This document shows positions 27,760 through 42,700 of a stretch of 64,000 bases of DNA, in pieces. The DNA lies in NCBI GenBank assembly GCA_025267735.1, contig CM046307.1:54803395-54867394 (forward strand). Direction: 5' to 3'. Numbering within the stretch: position 1 is the first letter of the stretch; every line of letters begins with the position of its first letter. The position numbers were made by a program, and so were the translations under genes. Under the pieces are notes generated by a model, which was given only the letters and a program-made list of their open reading frames with translations, searched no databases and was not told the DNA's origin. The DNA comes from Mactra quadrangularis. Lineage: Eukaryota; Mollusca; Bivalvia; Venerida; Mactridae.

Positions 27760-30700
27760 ATGAGCTGTAAATTAAGAGCAGATATTTTGCTCGTTGCTTT
27801 GTTCTTGTCAGTGGTGTCGGGATTTCTTCTTGATCCCAAACAATACTCAGGGAATGGCGAATGTAAGTTTTATTTTTGTAAATTCATTTCATTCCGTTAT
27901 GTACTTAAAATTCCCATAAGATCATGTTTGGTTCTGTGCCACGTCAAGCCAGTTCTCATTTCTGGTTCTTGTTAGCCGGCCATGGAATAGAAAACATTAA
28001 ACATATTTTTTATTTGGGAACGTATCACTTTTTGGCTGATTGAAGTGACAAAACGTGCAAACCCTTATCAAACAAAGATTCAGGAACAGCATCAGTAAAA
28101 ACACATACCTTCCACACAGCTAAAAAGCTAAGAGGAAGATGTTCAAGATTTTAAAAATTTTGTTATATAAAGAATGCTACAAAGAAATTATGAAAACAAT
28201 AGACTGAGGAACTTACGCCTTGGATTGGAGAGTGGAAAATAATTGTTTAAACCTGCAGGTTCTAGGCTGCACCAATCTCACACTCGCCCGCGACAGGTTC
28301 ATGTAAGAACTAACAGTAACAAATTGTCTTTATGTAAAAACTTCAACCCACTGTTCTCTTGACAACACTACGTGCATGAAAGAGGGATGCAAGCAAACAT
28401 TGCTTAATTGTGGTCTTCAAACATATGGCAAGGTATTAATACTTGCTATACATATATAAAACAGATTGGAACAACTCCATTCCGGACTCCACGGCGATTT
28501 TCTACGCAAAAAATTCTTTGTAAGAGATCGCCGTGGTATTCCGAATGCATCAACTAATGTTTCGTAAAATTCATAATCGATAGGAAGATCCGGGGGACGC
28601 CCCCCTAAAATTTCCCAAGCAAAGTTTTTTTCTATCATGAAATATGATTTTTATAGGAAAATATAATATAAATGTTAAAAAAATTTAGCGGCGCTATGCG
28701 TGCAAAAAGTTATGAGACTGTAAGTACAGTAATACAATGACAAAATGTACAATTCACGAACAATTCCTTCTCAATTTAAGATCTTGACATTATCCAACAG
28801 CTGTTACTAAGAAAAATATAAGATATATCTAGATGCTTTTTATTTTATATCCTGGGAAAGGATAGTTGAAGATCTGGAAATGTGCCTGAATCCCTTAGAA
28901 ATTATCAACACTCGGGAGCTTCCGGAGGTCTCCGGCCGCCTAGACCCTTGTCTACTTGTTCCTTTTCCGCCCCACCCCTAACTAGATATCCTTGATCCGC
29001 TTATGAAATCTGGACTTATTCCAAATGGAGAATTCTAGGATTCGCAGGGGCGGATCCAGGATTTTTTTCTAGGGGGTGTCCGAACTTTTTCGGAGGGGGG
29101 GTCCAACCACAACCACATTATACACAGTTTGCAGAATAACGCAGCATATTCATAATAAAAACTACATAACCATTAGTTTTGCTGTTAAACACAAAGACTC
29201 ACAGTTAAAAAATACACTCATGGACGGGTACATTTTGGAAATTTCAGGGGGTCCGCACCCCTGACCCCCCGCTGGGTCCGCCCATGAGTCGTTAAAATTG
29301 CAATTGGCAGTCAATGTGACTTCAACTTGTTTGCCGTAAAAGAACTAACAGTTGGTAACGAAAAAAACATATACACATATAAGTATATAATAAACATATT
29401 AAGAGGTGTTGAAAGGAAAAAATCAGCAAAGAGTGAGAAGAATAAGCAAAAGAAAAGAAATGATACCCGTTGCATTCATTTTAGAATGATGGATTAAAAC
29501 ACTTTAAATTTACGACAGCGGTCTATGGGATATATGTCTACAAAGACTGGACCGAGCGGATTCGACGCTTAACTGGAAAACTAGCTCCACGTTTGCTCGA
29601 ATCCTATGCAAAATCACCCCGTGTTTTTTAGAAAAAAAATTAAACTGCGTAGCACTATGAGGCGGACTTGCGATTTAATAATGTAACATGTACGAACTTT
29701 TTGCACTATAAAGCTAAAATAAATCGGTTTATATAAGATCGCCTTATTTGACAAAATCTGTTACATGTGACTGATAAGAGAGAAATAGTTATATAATTAT
29801 TCTGACATGAAAACGTCCCATATCAGGGACATTATAAATCATAATAAGTTTCGACATACATGTAGTTTCTGAGAGTCATATGTGAATCAAGTGTGAAGAA
29901 AGTAGAGAAAAAGAGATAAGATAGGTTTGACAAACTTGTAAAACATTGGGTATTTCCATATATTCATAAAAACTCAATATTTGAGTATAGAATGTATAAT
30001 ATGACAAAGAATTTACTGTACTAAAAATATATATGATCTCTTTTATCAACGTAATAGTTTCATCGGTAGTTCATTAAAGTCACTATATGAAGATATATTC
30101 ATCAACAGTAGACTTGAAAACTGTTTTACAAACATGAACTTGAAAACTGTTTTACAAACATGAATTTATCAGAATATAACATGCATTAGAGACAGAATGA
30201 ACAGTTCAAACGATTCTGGTTTCTAAATTTGAATTTGACCAAGTGTCTATTTCTTTAAAAAGTGGGGCACTTCTTTTAAGAACACACTATATTTATTTAT
30301 TCGCTAATGTTCGATGTACATGTACCTTATCAAAAATAGTTTTAGAGCTTACTTATGCAATTTGGAGCAGATTTTTTCTATAACAAGTCTTCATCTTAAA
30401 CATACTGCGATCAAAACTATTTAATCAAGTATTGACAACCAAATTCTACTTTCTACGTTCACTTTGAAATGCAATAAATAACATAAACATTTTTGTGCAA
30501 TATTTGCATTTAATAACACAAATCTTATTGTTCATAAGAGGTCTTTGAAATAAATAAATATATTTTCTTTGCAGTCCAAAAACAGTGTTACTTTTGATAA
30601 TGGGGCTTTAATATAAATGTCTCAGATTTTCAATTTGTAATAAGCACATGAGTGCTCATTATAATACCTATTGGTCTATATATATAGAGACTAGAGCGAG

Positions 30701-33700
30701 TTTTGTTCACACGACACATGGTTTGTTATTTAAGAAAACCCAACAGCTTTCACCAGTCCCATCGAGAGAGTCACATCCAGAAATATAGTAAAGTTTCATT
30801 ATAAAGGCCACATACAATGTAGGTTATTGCAAAATCACGTGTTTTTTTGCGATTTTTAAGTCCCAAAATGCTAATTTTAGACGAAAATGGTCTCTGTAAT
30901 ACGACCATTCCGCTATTAAGACCATTGATTTTGATGGTCATAAAAGTGGAACTTCCTTATAATTATGAAAAATATGAAAGTTGTTTTACCTGTTTTATAC
31001 AGCACCAACATTTTGGAGGACTCAAGCTAAGAACAATATCTTGAAGAAAGTTGGTTCACCACCTATAGTTGGCAAAGCCAAGAATGTAATGATATTCCTT
31101 GGAGATGGTATGAGTATCCCAACAATCTCTGCTGCAAGAATACTCAAAGGTCAAATTGCAGGCAATACTGGAGAAGAAACAGTTCTTAGTTTTGAACAGT
31201 TCCCATGGTCAGGTCTTTCCAAGGTAACATTATACCTAGAAATCTTGTGTTTAGGAAAACTCGTCCATTCCTTGCAAATCTCACCGATCCTGATTGTTTT
31301 TTTTTCAAAATAAATAAGATGTTTACCTTCAATAATAATGAATAAAAGAGAAGACTATCCATAGCCCGTAGGAACAGGGGGGGGGGGGGCTTAGCCCCCC
31401 TCAATATTTTTAGCAGTTATAGTGATTAAGGATCTTTATTTAATCTGTAACACTAAATTGATTGTTACATATATGTGTGCTTTTTCGGCAAAATCAATAT
31501 TGCAAACACTTTTATGGAACAATTAAGATGCTCAAATGCAGTGTAAAATTAAACTTAAACATAAGTTCTGTAACATTAAGAAACGTTTTCTTTTTCTCAA
31601 AATAAATCTCAACGAATTAGCCCCCCGCAATATAAAAATGCCTGCATATTACATTGTTTAGTGAACATCACGATTGGCTGCTAAAAAAACTTGTAGCCTA
31701 CCCTACCTAACATTGTTGAACAAGGTTGCCCTAAACACATACTTTTTTACCTTAATTATACTTTATCAAGCAATACAAAAAATGTGAAACTGAAGTCCTT
31801 ACAGTCGATAAAATATTCATAATTATGATTAAAAATAACATTGTTGATTTTTTTTAAAGTCCCTTTTAACTATCGCTTTTGAGTCGTGACACATTATATT
31901 ACATGTATAATAAGCTGTGGCGTGACTCTAAAGACTCATTCCCACTTAGAATGTACATTTGATGTCTCCAACGTTTATCATGTTTCCAGGAATTTAACTT
32001 ACATAATTTATGTAAATGAAATGCATATTTACAAGTGATAGTGCTATAGTAAAAGTATAAACGACATATTTCGTGAAGAAAACTTCGACTTTTTCAAAAT
32101 AGTATTTCTTAATTAAGCTAGGGTGTAGAAAATCCCTATGTCTCCAATGACAAATTCTTACAGTTAGCTTCAAATTGTTAAAAAATTCAGACAGATTTCC
32201 AATTAAATATATCTTTAATATGTCAATTATTACTAAATCCTCAAGAAAAACACATATTATAATGTACATTCAAAAATAATTTTCCACACCTCATACAACA
32301 AACGTTGTCTCCAAACTCCGATAACGTACGGGACATTTATTTAAAGGCTTCATTAATCTCACAGCTTTGCACTCTTTACAAACTATTTCTGTGTAAGTGA
32401 AGTCCATAAAGTTATATCCTAATGATAAGATATTCATTTTAGCTGACATTTTATTGGTATCGGTAATTTATGAGCTCATTTATTAAAAAAATGAATCGTA
32501 ATTTTCACCACGTAACGAACGGGACAATTAGTAAAATCAAATTATCTAACAAACCTTTCTAAATAGATATATAAATTCTTCATTGAACTGATCTTCAATG
32601 ATTAAATGAAAAGTTTATAAAGAGTTTTTGTAATCCATTTAAAGTGCATATTTGTGACACACACAAAGCAGTAATATACCTACAGAAGATGAAATGAAAA
32701 ATAACGTACGAGTCCGTAACGTACGGGACAAAATGTGACACAATAATTGATAATCGTCTGAATATTTATGATAAATTGCTTTTGTAAGGTTCCTTAACAT
32801 GCATTTAATCTTCACAAACGAAAATATTATGGGAACGGCAATTATAATGAAACAGATGATGTTCAAAAGTAACTAACAAGAGTGACGGGAAAAAAAGTTA
32901 TAGTACTTATTATTAGCAATAAATGATGAATAGTTTGCATTGTTCTTAATTGAATACCCCCTAGCTTTGAAATGATAAAATAAAACAATGCCTCGTTTGA
33001 TCAAATCATAACTTTAGAATCATTTTAGCACACACTGCAATAATTTGATCAGGTTAATACATTATCTTACTTATTTAATAACGTACGGGACACTGTAGAA
33101 TTGTCTAAACATGCATTTGCCTGATGATTTGATGGTTGTAAATCACATGTTACCCCACTACTAAATAGCTTTTATTAGTTTATGCGTTAGCTTGCTATGT
33201 TTCTTTGTTAAACTTGTCACAAAATTGTTGAATGTTGTTCTCTTGGAAAAATGAAAATGGTTCGCGTAATTATTGTAATTGAGAGATATTAATGTAGTTT
33301 TATATGTAAAACACAAGTACACAAAAACAAATTACACAACAATGTAAGTTGTATTCTTGCAGTTTAACTTAGTTATCAATAGTTTAGATGACCAAACTTA
33401 AGTATATAACGTACGAGTCAATTTTGCTAACGTACGGGACAACAATTATATTCTTTATTGGTTGCTTTGTGGTGGTTCACATGCACACAACATTTTGTTA
33501 TAACACTAAGACAATGGTATCTAACTATTTTAAACAGTTTCATTCTATATTTAACTTGTTTGTATCGTTCTGGAACAGTTGATATGAATGACATTTTTAA
33601 AACAAATAAAACTAATGGAAATAGCTAATTCAATATTTATGTTTTTCTGAAAGTACCTGGCTTACTCTTCAGTCATTATCATTTATTCCGAAACATAATA

Positions 33701-36700
33701 CCTTATAGAATGCAACCGTATTGAATTTCTCAACAGTCTGACCATTACTACTTTTAAATAAGTGAAATTTACAGCACATGTTCGATTTTCATAAACACAT
33801 TTATTAATGCTAGGTGTGACTTTTCACCAGCCTATATCTGAAAAAGTATACTAGCCCAGCTGAAAAGATTTTTATACTGCGTACAGAACATGTCTACAAT
33901 GCCTTTAATTGATTTAAAACTCATATTTGATGACATGAAAAAAATGAAAAAAAATATGCCCATATGTCCACCTTAATTGGGATTGAGTCTAAAGCGATAG
34001 TTAAACATGGGCCGTTATGTTTCTATGTTTCTCCACTAATGTTATTTTTAATCATAAATGTGAATATTTTATCCCATATAAGGACTCCAATGCCACTGCT
34101 TACCACATGACTTGAAATCTATGTCAACAGAAGATAAGTTCAGAAAGTCTAAAAAACTTGTTTTATTCTCAAATTTCACGAATAAACATTAGATGTTTTA
34201 AAACTGTGATTTTATTTGATTAAATGTGAATTTCTTTGTGATTCAATGTGAAGCGTAATCGACAATACATGTATAGACTAAATACAGAACCATTCGTAAT
34301 TACTTTTACACTTTTGTGTACGTTTGATTTGTTTAAAACTTTACAAATGCTTGAGAAATAAAAAAAAACATATTTAAAGATAAATGTAGATGTTAAACAA
34401 TTACAACTGTATAAAGTATCATTACTCTGTTTCCAAATGTTACTTTCTATCATAAACACCCTAATGCGTAAAAACATCTAAAATACAATTTCATTACATT
34501 TATGTAAAAATGTAAAGGTAAATTTTGATGACACGGTTATTTCTGCACCATATACATGTACTAGTAAATGGAGTTTGATTTTCTTTAATAACTACAGACA
34601 TACTGTCAAGACTCTCAAGTTACAGACTCCGCCTCCTCTGCTACAGCTTATTTGTGTGGTGTAAAAACAAACATTGGTACTATTGGAGTTGATGCAAGTG
34701 CTCAGCATGGTAACTGTGTTAGTTCGAAAGGAGCTGAAGTCACATCGATCCTTGATTGGTCAATGGCCGCAGGTGAAAACATTGATGCTATTATTTAGGT
34801 TTAGAATAGTAAAAATCATCTTTTTATGCAAATATTACATGTACATTACCTTAACTCCGCTGATTTAAATATTTTTAGCGATATTGAGAGTCAAAAGGCT
34901 TTATATATATATATATATAAAGTATAAGTACTCAATAAATCTTTCTTGATTGTGGTGATTGAAAGCGGTCTTTGAATTTATTACTACATGTAAAGATAAT
35001 GTATAAAATATGTTGGTGTCATTTAAAAGAGCAAAGTATATAATATATATTGTTTATTATTTATTATTATTATTGATATGTATGCGCTTATACTTTGCTC
35101 TTTTAAATGACACCAACATATTTTATACATTGGAGAAACTGACCACTAATTGATCTTGGGTAAAAAACTACCTTTTGCATAGGAATATACACGCACACTG
35201 ATACTGTAGCGTTCTTAACCAGAAACCATGCCGACACGACCGCCTATAGATGACTACGAACTTTTATCATTTGTATATTCTATATTTTAGGTAAATCTGT
35301 AGGATTTGTAACGACAACACGTGTTACACATGCCACACCCGCAGGTTTATATGCTAATGTTGCTGCACGTAGCTGGGAAGGTGATTATGACACACATAGC
35401 TTGGCTGGTGGTTGTAAGGATATTGCTTCACAATTAATTGATGATTATAAAAATGTACAGGTGAATATATAAGACTCCAACTAGTAGGGGCTAGTTTTAA
35501 AGAGAAGAAATGATGTTGGTATGCGCGCATCAGGGGCAAAAGGTCATATACTCGACGCCTAAAGGTGGATTGGTACCTGGCTCGTAAAACGGCTGAAAAA
35601 AATCATTTAGCCCCGATCATGATAGCATAGACACGTGCGATTTCACTACGAGTATATGTAAACAATCTTATTTGATATGATACGATCAGTATGCAAATAA
35701 TTGGAGTTTTCAATTTCTTCAAGCGCACGCACAAGTACTATGAATTGAAATCCCATGCATAGTATAGTTCAATTTTTGACTGAACTTCTGTCATTTTTGC
35801 ACATCAAATATTTCTGTTGAAGAGGACATGACAAGGTTCACGATAAGGAATCTTGATAACCTCGAGTGCACATCGCTGTTCTTTTACTTATATCTCATAA
35901 ATGGGTCACAAAGATAAGTTAATGTAGACAACGTCTAGGTCGATATGTACATTGGCATATAGAGCACACTGATTGCTTTACTTTTATTCAGCTCACGGTC
36001 AAAAAATCTAATAAATGCTCAGGCAATGACAACAATATACCAGTGCAATCAAAAACTGCTACATGTACAATCAATAACTACTTCATCTGCAATCAATAAC
36101 TACTTCATCTGCAATCAATAACTAATTCATCTGCAATCAATAACTCCTTCATCTGCAATCAATAACTACTTCATCAGCAATCAATAACTACTTCATCTGC
36201 AATCAATAACTTCTACATGTGCAATCAATAACTACTTCATCTGCAATCAATAACTACTTCATCTGCACACAATAACTACTTCATCTGCACACAATAACTA
36301 CCTCATCTGCAATCAATAACTACTTCATCTGCAATCAATAACTACTTCATCTGCACACAATAACTACTTCATCTGCAATCAATAACTACTTCATCTGCAA
36401 TCAATAATTTCTACCTGTACATTAACCACTGATTGAACAATCAACAACTACTACATGTGTAATTAATAACTACCATGTGCACAATAAATAACTACAGTGT
36501 GCACAATAAATAACTACTATGTGCAAAATAAATAACCACGATGTGCACAATAAATAACTACATGTACTACTATCTGCACATGTGAAATAAAAAACTACAA
36601 ATAACTATCGATAAATTATTCGTGCGCATGGAATATATTAAAACTACCATAACGCTATAGAAACGAAGTAAACTATTTAAGATTACAAAACTGTTATGCA

Positions 36701-39700
36701 TGACTTAAATGACCCTGATCGTTATGAATATCATTGTATCAGTGTTAAAAAAACTTAAGACTTTGATAAGAAGTCAAAGACTGAAAGGTCAATCAGAGGA
36801 GCTCGGTGCACGTCTAACTAGGGCCTATAATCAGATAACTTGCACCACACACTTATTTTTGTACATACATGTATATTGAAACAGTATTTTTTGCCATGTA
36901 GTTACATTTTATGTTTTTTCACGAACTCTCTCCTATTCCGCATGATTCAATTTTCAAAAAAAAATCCTTTTGGAAGTTATACTAGACGAGGATCGAGATA
37001 GATCCCTCAATACTCTGATAGATATTCCATTGTTTTGCTAATACTTATATAGTTGGAAATAGCATATAATTTCTAAAATAATACGAGTATTGTTTCGTAG
37101 TGGAATTTGATGTTTGCAAAATTATTTATTAATCAATTTATTCACATGTATAAACCATGTTGTAATTCTTGACCATGGAGAGGATGTATATAGGCATTAT
37201 TATGCCTGTTATCTTATCCAATATTTTCAATAATTGTTTTATGTATTAAAACAAACAATGTCATGTGTTATGTTATAGGTTATAATGGGTGGTGGACGTC
37301 GTTACTTTAGAAAGTTTGACCAACCTGACCCTGAACATGGTTCTAATGCTCATTATGGACGTAGAGATGGTAGAGATTTAATTCAGGTAATACTTCTACA
37401 TATACGTACTTCACATATGATGTCAACGGTTTTGGTTCGTTTTTTGCAGCCATCTTGGTAGGCATTGGCTTGAGCTAATACATGTTTCTACTATCTTTAG
37501 ATTACCAGCAGATTTTTATATGCAGAATCCATAATTGTGAAAATCAAATTGCAATACGTAGTTTATTATAAGATGATGAAAACTCTGTAGTTATGTTATT
37601 CACATAAATATTCCTCATACTTGCCTACCAAGATAGCCACTTAGCCATCAAGATAAGGAAAAACTATTTGATTTTATCATGATGTTGGAAGCATGTATGG
37701 AGTATATTATATAATTAGTACAATGTTGCTGGGTGTGACCAGAAGAATATTTTCATGAAATATATGACTTGCATTTTCACGGTTTGTTTAGCTCAGAACG
37801 TGACCTCTTTAAGATACCAAAGTCAATTTACTACTGCCAGGTGCCAAAGTCAATTTACTATTGCCTGATGCCAAAGGCTATCTATCATTGCTTAACGAAA
37901 AAGTCGAAATAATTGAAAATATCAAAATAATGTGATTATATACGCCGCCTTTTGATGGAAAATGTCCACATTGGTCAAACAACATGTATTTCAATAGAAA
38001 TTTCAAGTTAACCATTTTGATTTCTTTTTAACCCACACAATGCTTTTTTTCAAAATGACCGAAGCCCCTGTTCACTCTTAAGGATTCGTGGTTTTTGCCT
38101 GAAATAAATAAATAAATAATTGATTTCACAAGTTTATTTTAACATACATGTATATGCATATAGGAATGGAAGGATGGTCAAACGCAACTTGGCCGTACCC
38201 ATCGTTATGTTTGGAATGAAACCGACTTTAACAGTGTTGACCCTGCAACTACTGATTCAATTCTAGGTAACAATATCATTTTTCTAAATTTACACTAGAC
38301 TTCACGTGATTAACAATTTAATTTCGAGTTGTATTTGGCGAACTAGTCACTCAACTGTAAAATATTCTACTTTTGTGCATTAGTTCATCCCTTCCTCAAA
38401 ACATACTACTTTATGTCATGCATGAACTTCAGTTTACTTTTGTCCGTCTAACAGCATCCAAACCCACTCTAGACTCGATTTGAACTATATTTTCAGGTTT
38501 TGGAATTTGTCGATAAGTTATGATTGCATCCAACTCTATACACTATATTCATCACACTGATCAATTGTGAATTCAGAGTAACATAGTCAGTAGGGAATAC
38601 TTCCCGTTCGGGAAACAAGGGGATTCCCCTTCAGTGCTTCCCGATCGGGCAGCAAATGTCAAAATGTTTCCCGATCGGGAAGGATTTTGACCTTTTTTGA
38701 CGTACCTTACTTAAAGTGACCGCTGCATAAAAGTATTTAATCTACAAAAATATGAAAAACACCATCTGATACAGGAAAGATGTATCTAAAATTCTACCGA
38801 GTCGTTTTCTTTTAAAATGCCTACAATTTAAATAATCCGAAATTGAAATTCAGAAAAAAATATGACTTCAAAGAAAAAAATTGTTTCCCGTTTTGGAAAC
38901 ATTGCTTCCCGATCAGGAAGCAAGTCATACTATCTTTAATATAGTTTGTATGTAATCCAAATTAAACTTCAGCTATAGACATTTTTTTGTTAATGGAAAT
39001 TTTCATTGATTCCAATGCATATGTTAGAAACACCTTTCACAAGTACCATTCATAGTAATTTATAGTAATTTAGCTGTCCCTTAAAGGTAATTGTATAGAA
39101 ATTTAATCACGTTTCAATTTTTATATGTACATGTATAATCATGACATCCCAAAAGATATTCCAATAAGTATACTTATTATCAATTTAAAGGTTTGACATG
39201 TGTATAAATGTAAAGTATCATTGATTGGTTTTAACACCGTAGCAACACATAGTTTATGTTATGTTTCATATTACATCTGTAAGTCAACATACTCACTGTT
39301 TTTGGAAAGGCTAATCTCTGAACTGAGCAGTTCACTAGTTATTAAGCACATACTTGGTCAGTTACTGAAAGCTGGTCTACATGATTTAAAATCAGTGGTG
39401 AGAGGGAGAATAGTCGTAGAAAATATTTCATGACCAAGCTCCTTGAACCCTAAATCAGTAGATTAGTATGCTACCAGCCTAACAACTAATCTAGACCAGC
39501 AGTATACTTAACGATTTTTACAAATATAAACTGATAAAAACTTATCACTAACATAAAATTTCAAATGTGGTTCAATTCATTTGTTACAGTTTCCTATTAT
39601 TATACATTTACTTGAATTATTGCATTTCCAGTAAAAATAGACTACATTGTATTAGGCATTTATGTCTTACACCGATGCCTATGTGGATGTCCGATGTTGA

Positions 39701-42700
39701 TAAAATACTTGGGGGGTTTTCTCAAACGTATTTACACAATGTCAATGTAAACACAAGACATGGTATTAGCTGATTAGGCATGTTATGAGATTGGCAAGGA
39801 AATCAGGTGATGAGAGAAGAAAGTGTAGAAAACTTAATAGACTTGTGAGAAAATGTAGTACGGGGATAGAACACGCCATTGGAGAAATTAAACAATACGA
39901 AAGTACAAGTTCACTATTGAGGCATCCGAGAAATCTTCTATCTTCCACTGTTAATGTTTGTGCTGCATTAGTCTGCAGACGCAAACAATTAGAAATTATA
40001 TTGTAAAAATAAACAAACTGATTCAAAATATAAATTCTTTGTTTGTCTTTATTTCTATCACAGTATATCATTCTACAATCGTAGATAACATCTCTTGCCA
40101 ATCTCATAACATGCCTAATCAGCTAATACCATGTCTTGTGTTTACATTGACATTGTGTAAATACGTTTGAGAAAACCCCCCAAGTATTTTATCAACATCG
40201 GACATCCACATAGGCATCGGTGTAAGACATAAATGCCTATTAAGGAGTAAGCAACGACCATGGCGGCCATAGGTATATCTTTTGCTATAAAAATTAAGTG
40301 TGAGCTGTATTGTAAAACTATGTTTACAAGTAAAGAAATGGTAATCATATTTCCATCCTGCTTGCTATGTTAAAATGGGCATAGGTCAAATGACTTACAT
40401 AAATACAGCATATCTAAGGATATGTGTGATATTTTCAACTTTCTAGGAAAATAATGTGAATGCTTAAAGCACAGTCACATCATAATTTCTATCATTATTT
40501 CACAAGAAATAGACTACAAGAGGTCCAATAACCTTTTTTCCAGTATGTAATCCCATTTAAAGTATTTTTGTTCTCAATTCATAAATGCTCGTTGATTTTA
40601 TTTACATGTTCTTTTAAAAAACATCATGCAAAACACTTGCTTTTCCAATTGTTAGCTATTTATTTTTAAAACTAGCAAACAATATTGAACCCAATATTCA
40701 TTATTATTTTTTTCTGTTAAAACATTAATGAGAATCTCGATAGTTTGTATTTATTTTATGTAATTATATTTCAAATCATACTATAGAATTATCATGCATT
40801 GCATTTGAGTTTGGTCAAATTTAGAAAATAGAAATGTTTAATGGTGCTTAAGAAATTATGGATTCGTCGATAACCATATCATACTGAATAGTAAAGAATT
40901 ATTTTCTTCATTCAACATATTGCAGAAATTTTACTTTTCAATATTAAAAATCTCCCGAATTAACATACAAAATATACCTGACAGGGAATGGCTCATATGT
41001 ATTACAAAATAATTAATTCTATGTCATTTTGTTTTCAAATATAGTGTAAGATTTATTTTAAAATTATTATATTGCTTTTTGTTTTGCTAGCTCGTCTGGT
41101 TAGAATTATGTACATATGTAGAGTAATGAAAAACATAGTAAGTCCAGCCATCTACGATTAATTAAGTACCAACATAAGTCCAGCCATCTACGATTAATTA
41201 AGTACCAACATTTGACAACCAAGAATACCAGACTTTCCAGCCTTGGCTCATTTAAATTTTCTGATAAAATTGTCATAAAATTACAGATTTAGGAAATGAA
41301 TCAAATATTATGGTATTTGTATGTGATATATAGTTTATATTACTAAATATATTCACAACTATGTTCATAAATAAAAGTTTAATTGGACAATTAATTTTGT
41401 TTTGATCAGATTATTCTGGTAGAAAATCAGAATGTTTATTTAAAGTGTATGTGTTAGACTCTTTGTTACTATCCTGACTGGAATATATAGCCCTAAATTC
41501 TTTACAAATAAATAGACAGTCTCTTGCTGAAATTAGTTTTGCATTAAATACAAACTATATTAAAAATAGTATGACTTGCTTCCTGATCGGGAAGCAATGT
41601 TTCCAAAACGGGAAACAACTTTTTTCTTTGAAGTCATATTTTTTTTCTGAATTTCAATTTCGGATTATTTAAATTGTAGGCATTTTAAAAGAAAACGACT
41701 CGGTAGGATTTTAGATACATCTTTCTTGTATCAGATGATGTTTTTCATATTTTTGTAGGTTAAATACTTTTATGCAGCGGTCACTTTTAGTAAGGTACAT
41801 AAAAAAAGGCCAAAATCCTTCCCGATCGGGAAACATTTTGACATTTGCTGCCCGATCGGGAAGCACTGAAGAGGAATCCCCTTGTTTCCCGAACGGGAAG
41901 TATTCCCTACTGATAGTCAATACTCACAAATGATGATTATTCACAAGCATATATACATGTATACGAGTATTGTGTTCACTCAAATTTATTTTTCCACAGG
42001 ATTGTTCGAGTATTCCCACATGCAGTATGACTTAGAAAGAAAAGATCCACACCATGAGAGAGCCGGTGAACCTTCTTTAGCTGAGATGACAGAAAAGGCT
42101 ATTAAAATATTAAGCAAAAACCCTAAAGGATTTTTCTTGTTAGTCGAAGGTCAGTTATGTTTGTTTCTAAGGACGACTCCTCGAAACAAACTCAGAATTG
42201 AGACATACTAGTAAGATTGCCGTAGAACATATAAGTTGAATACGGAGTTTATCATTTAAAATGAAATATACAATATGATCTATTTGTCCAACATATAAAT
42301 GTATCGATTGCTCATTAACTGAGTTTTCTTTTCTAGATTTTTGAAACAAACACCCATTTTATTATCATATGATAAAACAAGTTGGCAAAACGTCTAACTA
42401 CAGGATTAAATCTATGAACATCAGCTTTAATTGTGTTGATGCGGTGCATAAAAAACTCACTTATGTGACATGTACATGTACTTTAAAATTTAATTGGTTG
42501 TAGCTAAGGTAATACCATGTAGGGGTTGCCATAAAAGACTGTATGGCTGTGTTTTCTGAAGTTTCAAAGGGTGGTATCAAGTACAGCAGATACTTTGAAC
42601 TTAAGAAACATTTCTGGTTCTTTTGCGAACTTAATGCAATTGTCAACTTCTGGCTAAAGTATGTGCCTAGTATAAGACTGATAAGACTAGGGCTAGAGAT

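Larger units (their letters stand above)
38588..41912. mobile_element. 3.3-kb DNA element with about 360-bp TIRs and 5-bp TSD
   Basis: Starts CAGTAGGGAATACTTCCC and ends with its complement, flanked by ATAGT on both sides (38583-38587, 41913-41917). Arms run about 38588-38950 and 41549-41912 and contain several CCCGATCGGG palindromes. No transposase of its own was found, so it looks non-autonomous. A SINE and a Harbinger-like fragment are nested inside. The superfamily is uncertain; a 5-bp TSD with a CAG start could fit some hAT groups. It lies wholly in the alkaline phosphatase intron before exon 42000. Confidence 0.8.

Noticed and set aside
31994..32269. 91-codon minus-strand open frame inside the 2.3-kb element
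   Set aside because: AT-rich hydrophobic translation with no transposase motif.
39766..40107. 113-codon minus-strand open frame
   Set aside because: Antisense to the Harbinger transposase fragment and its inverted arms.
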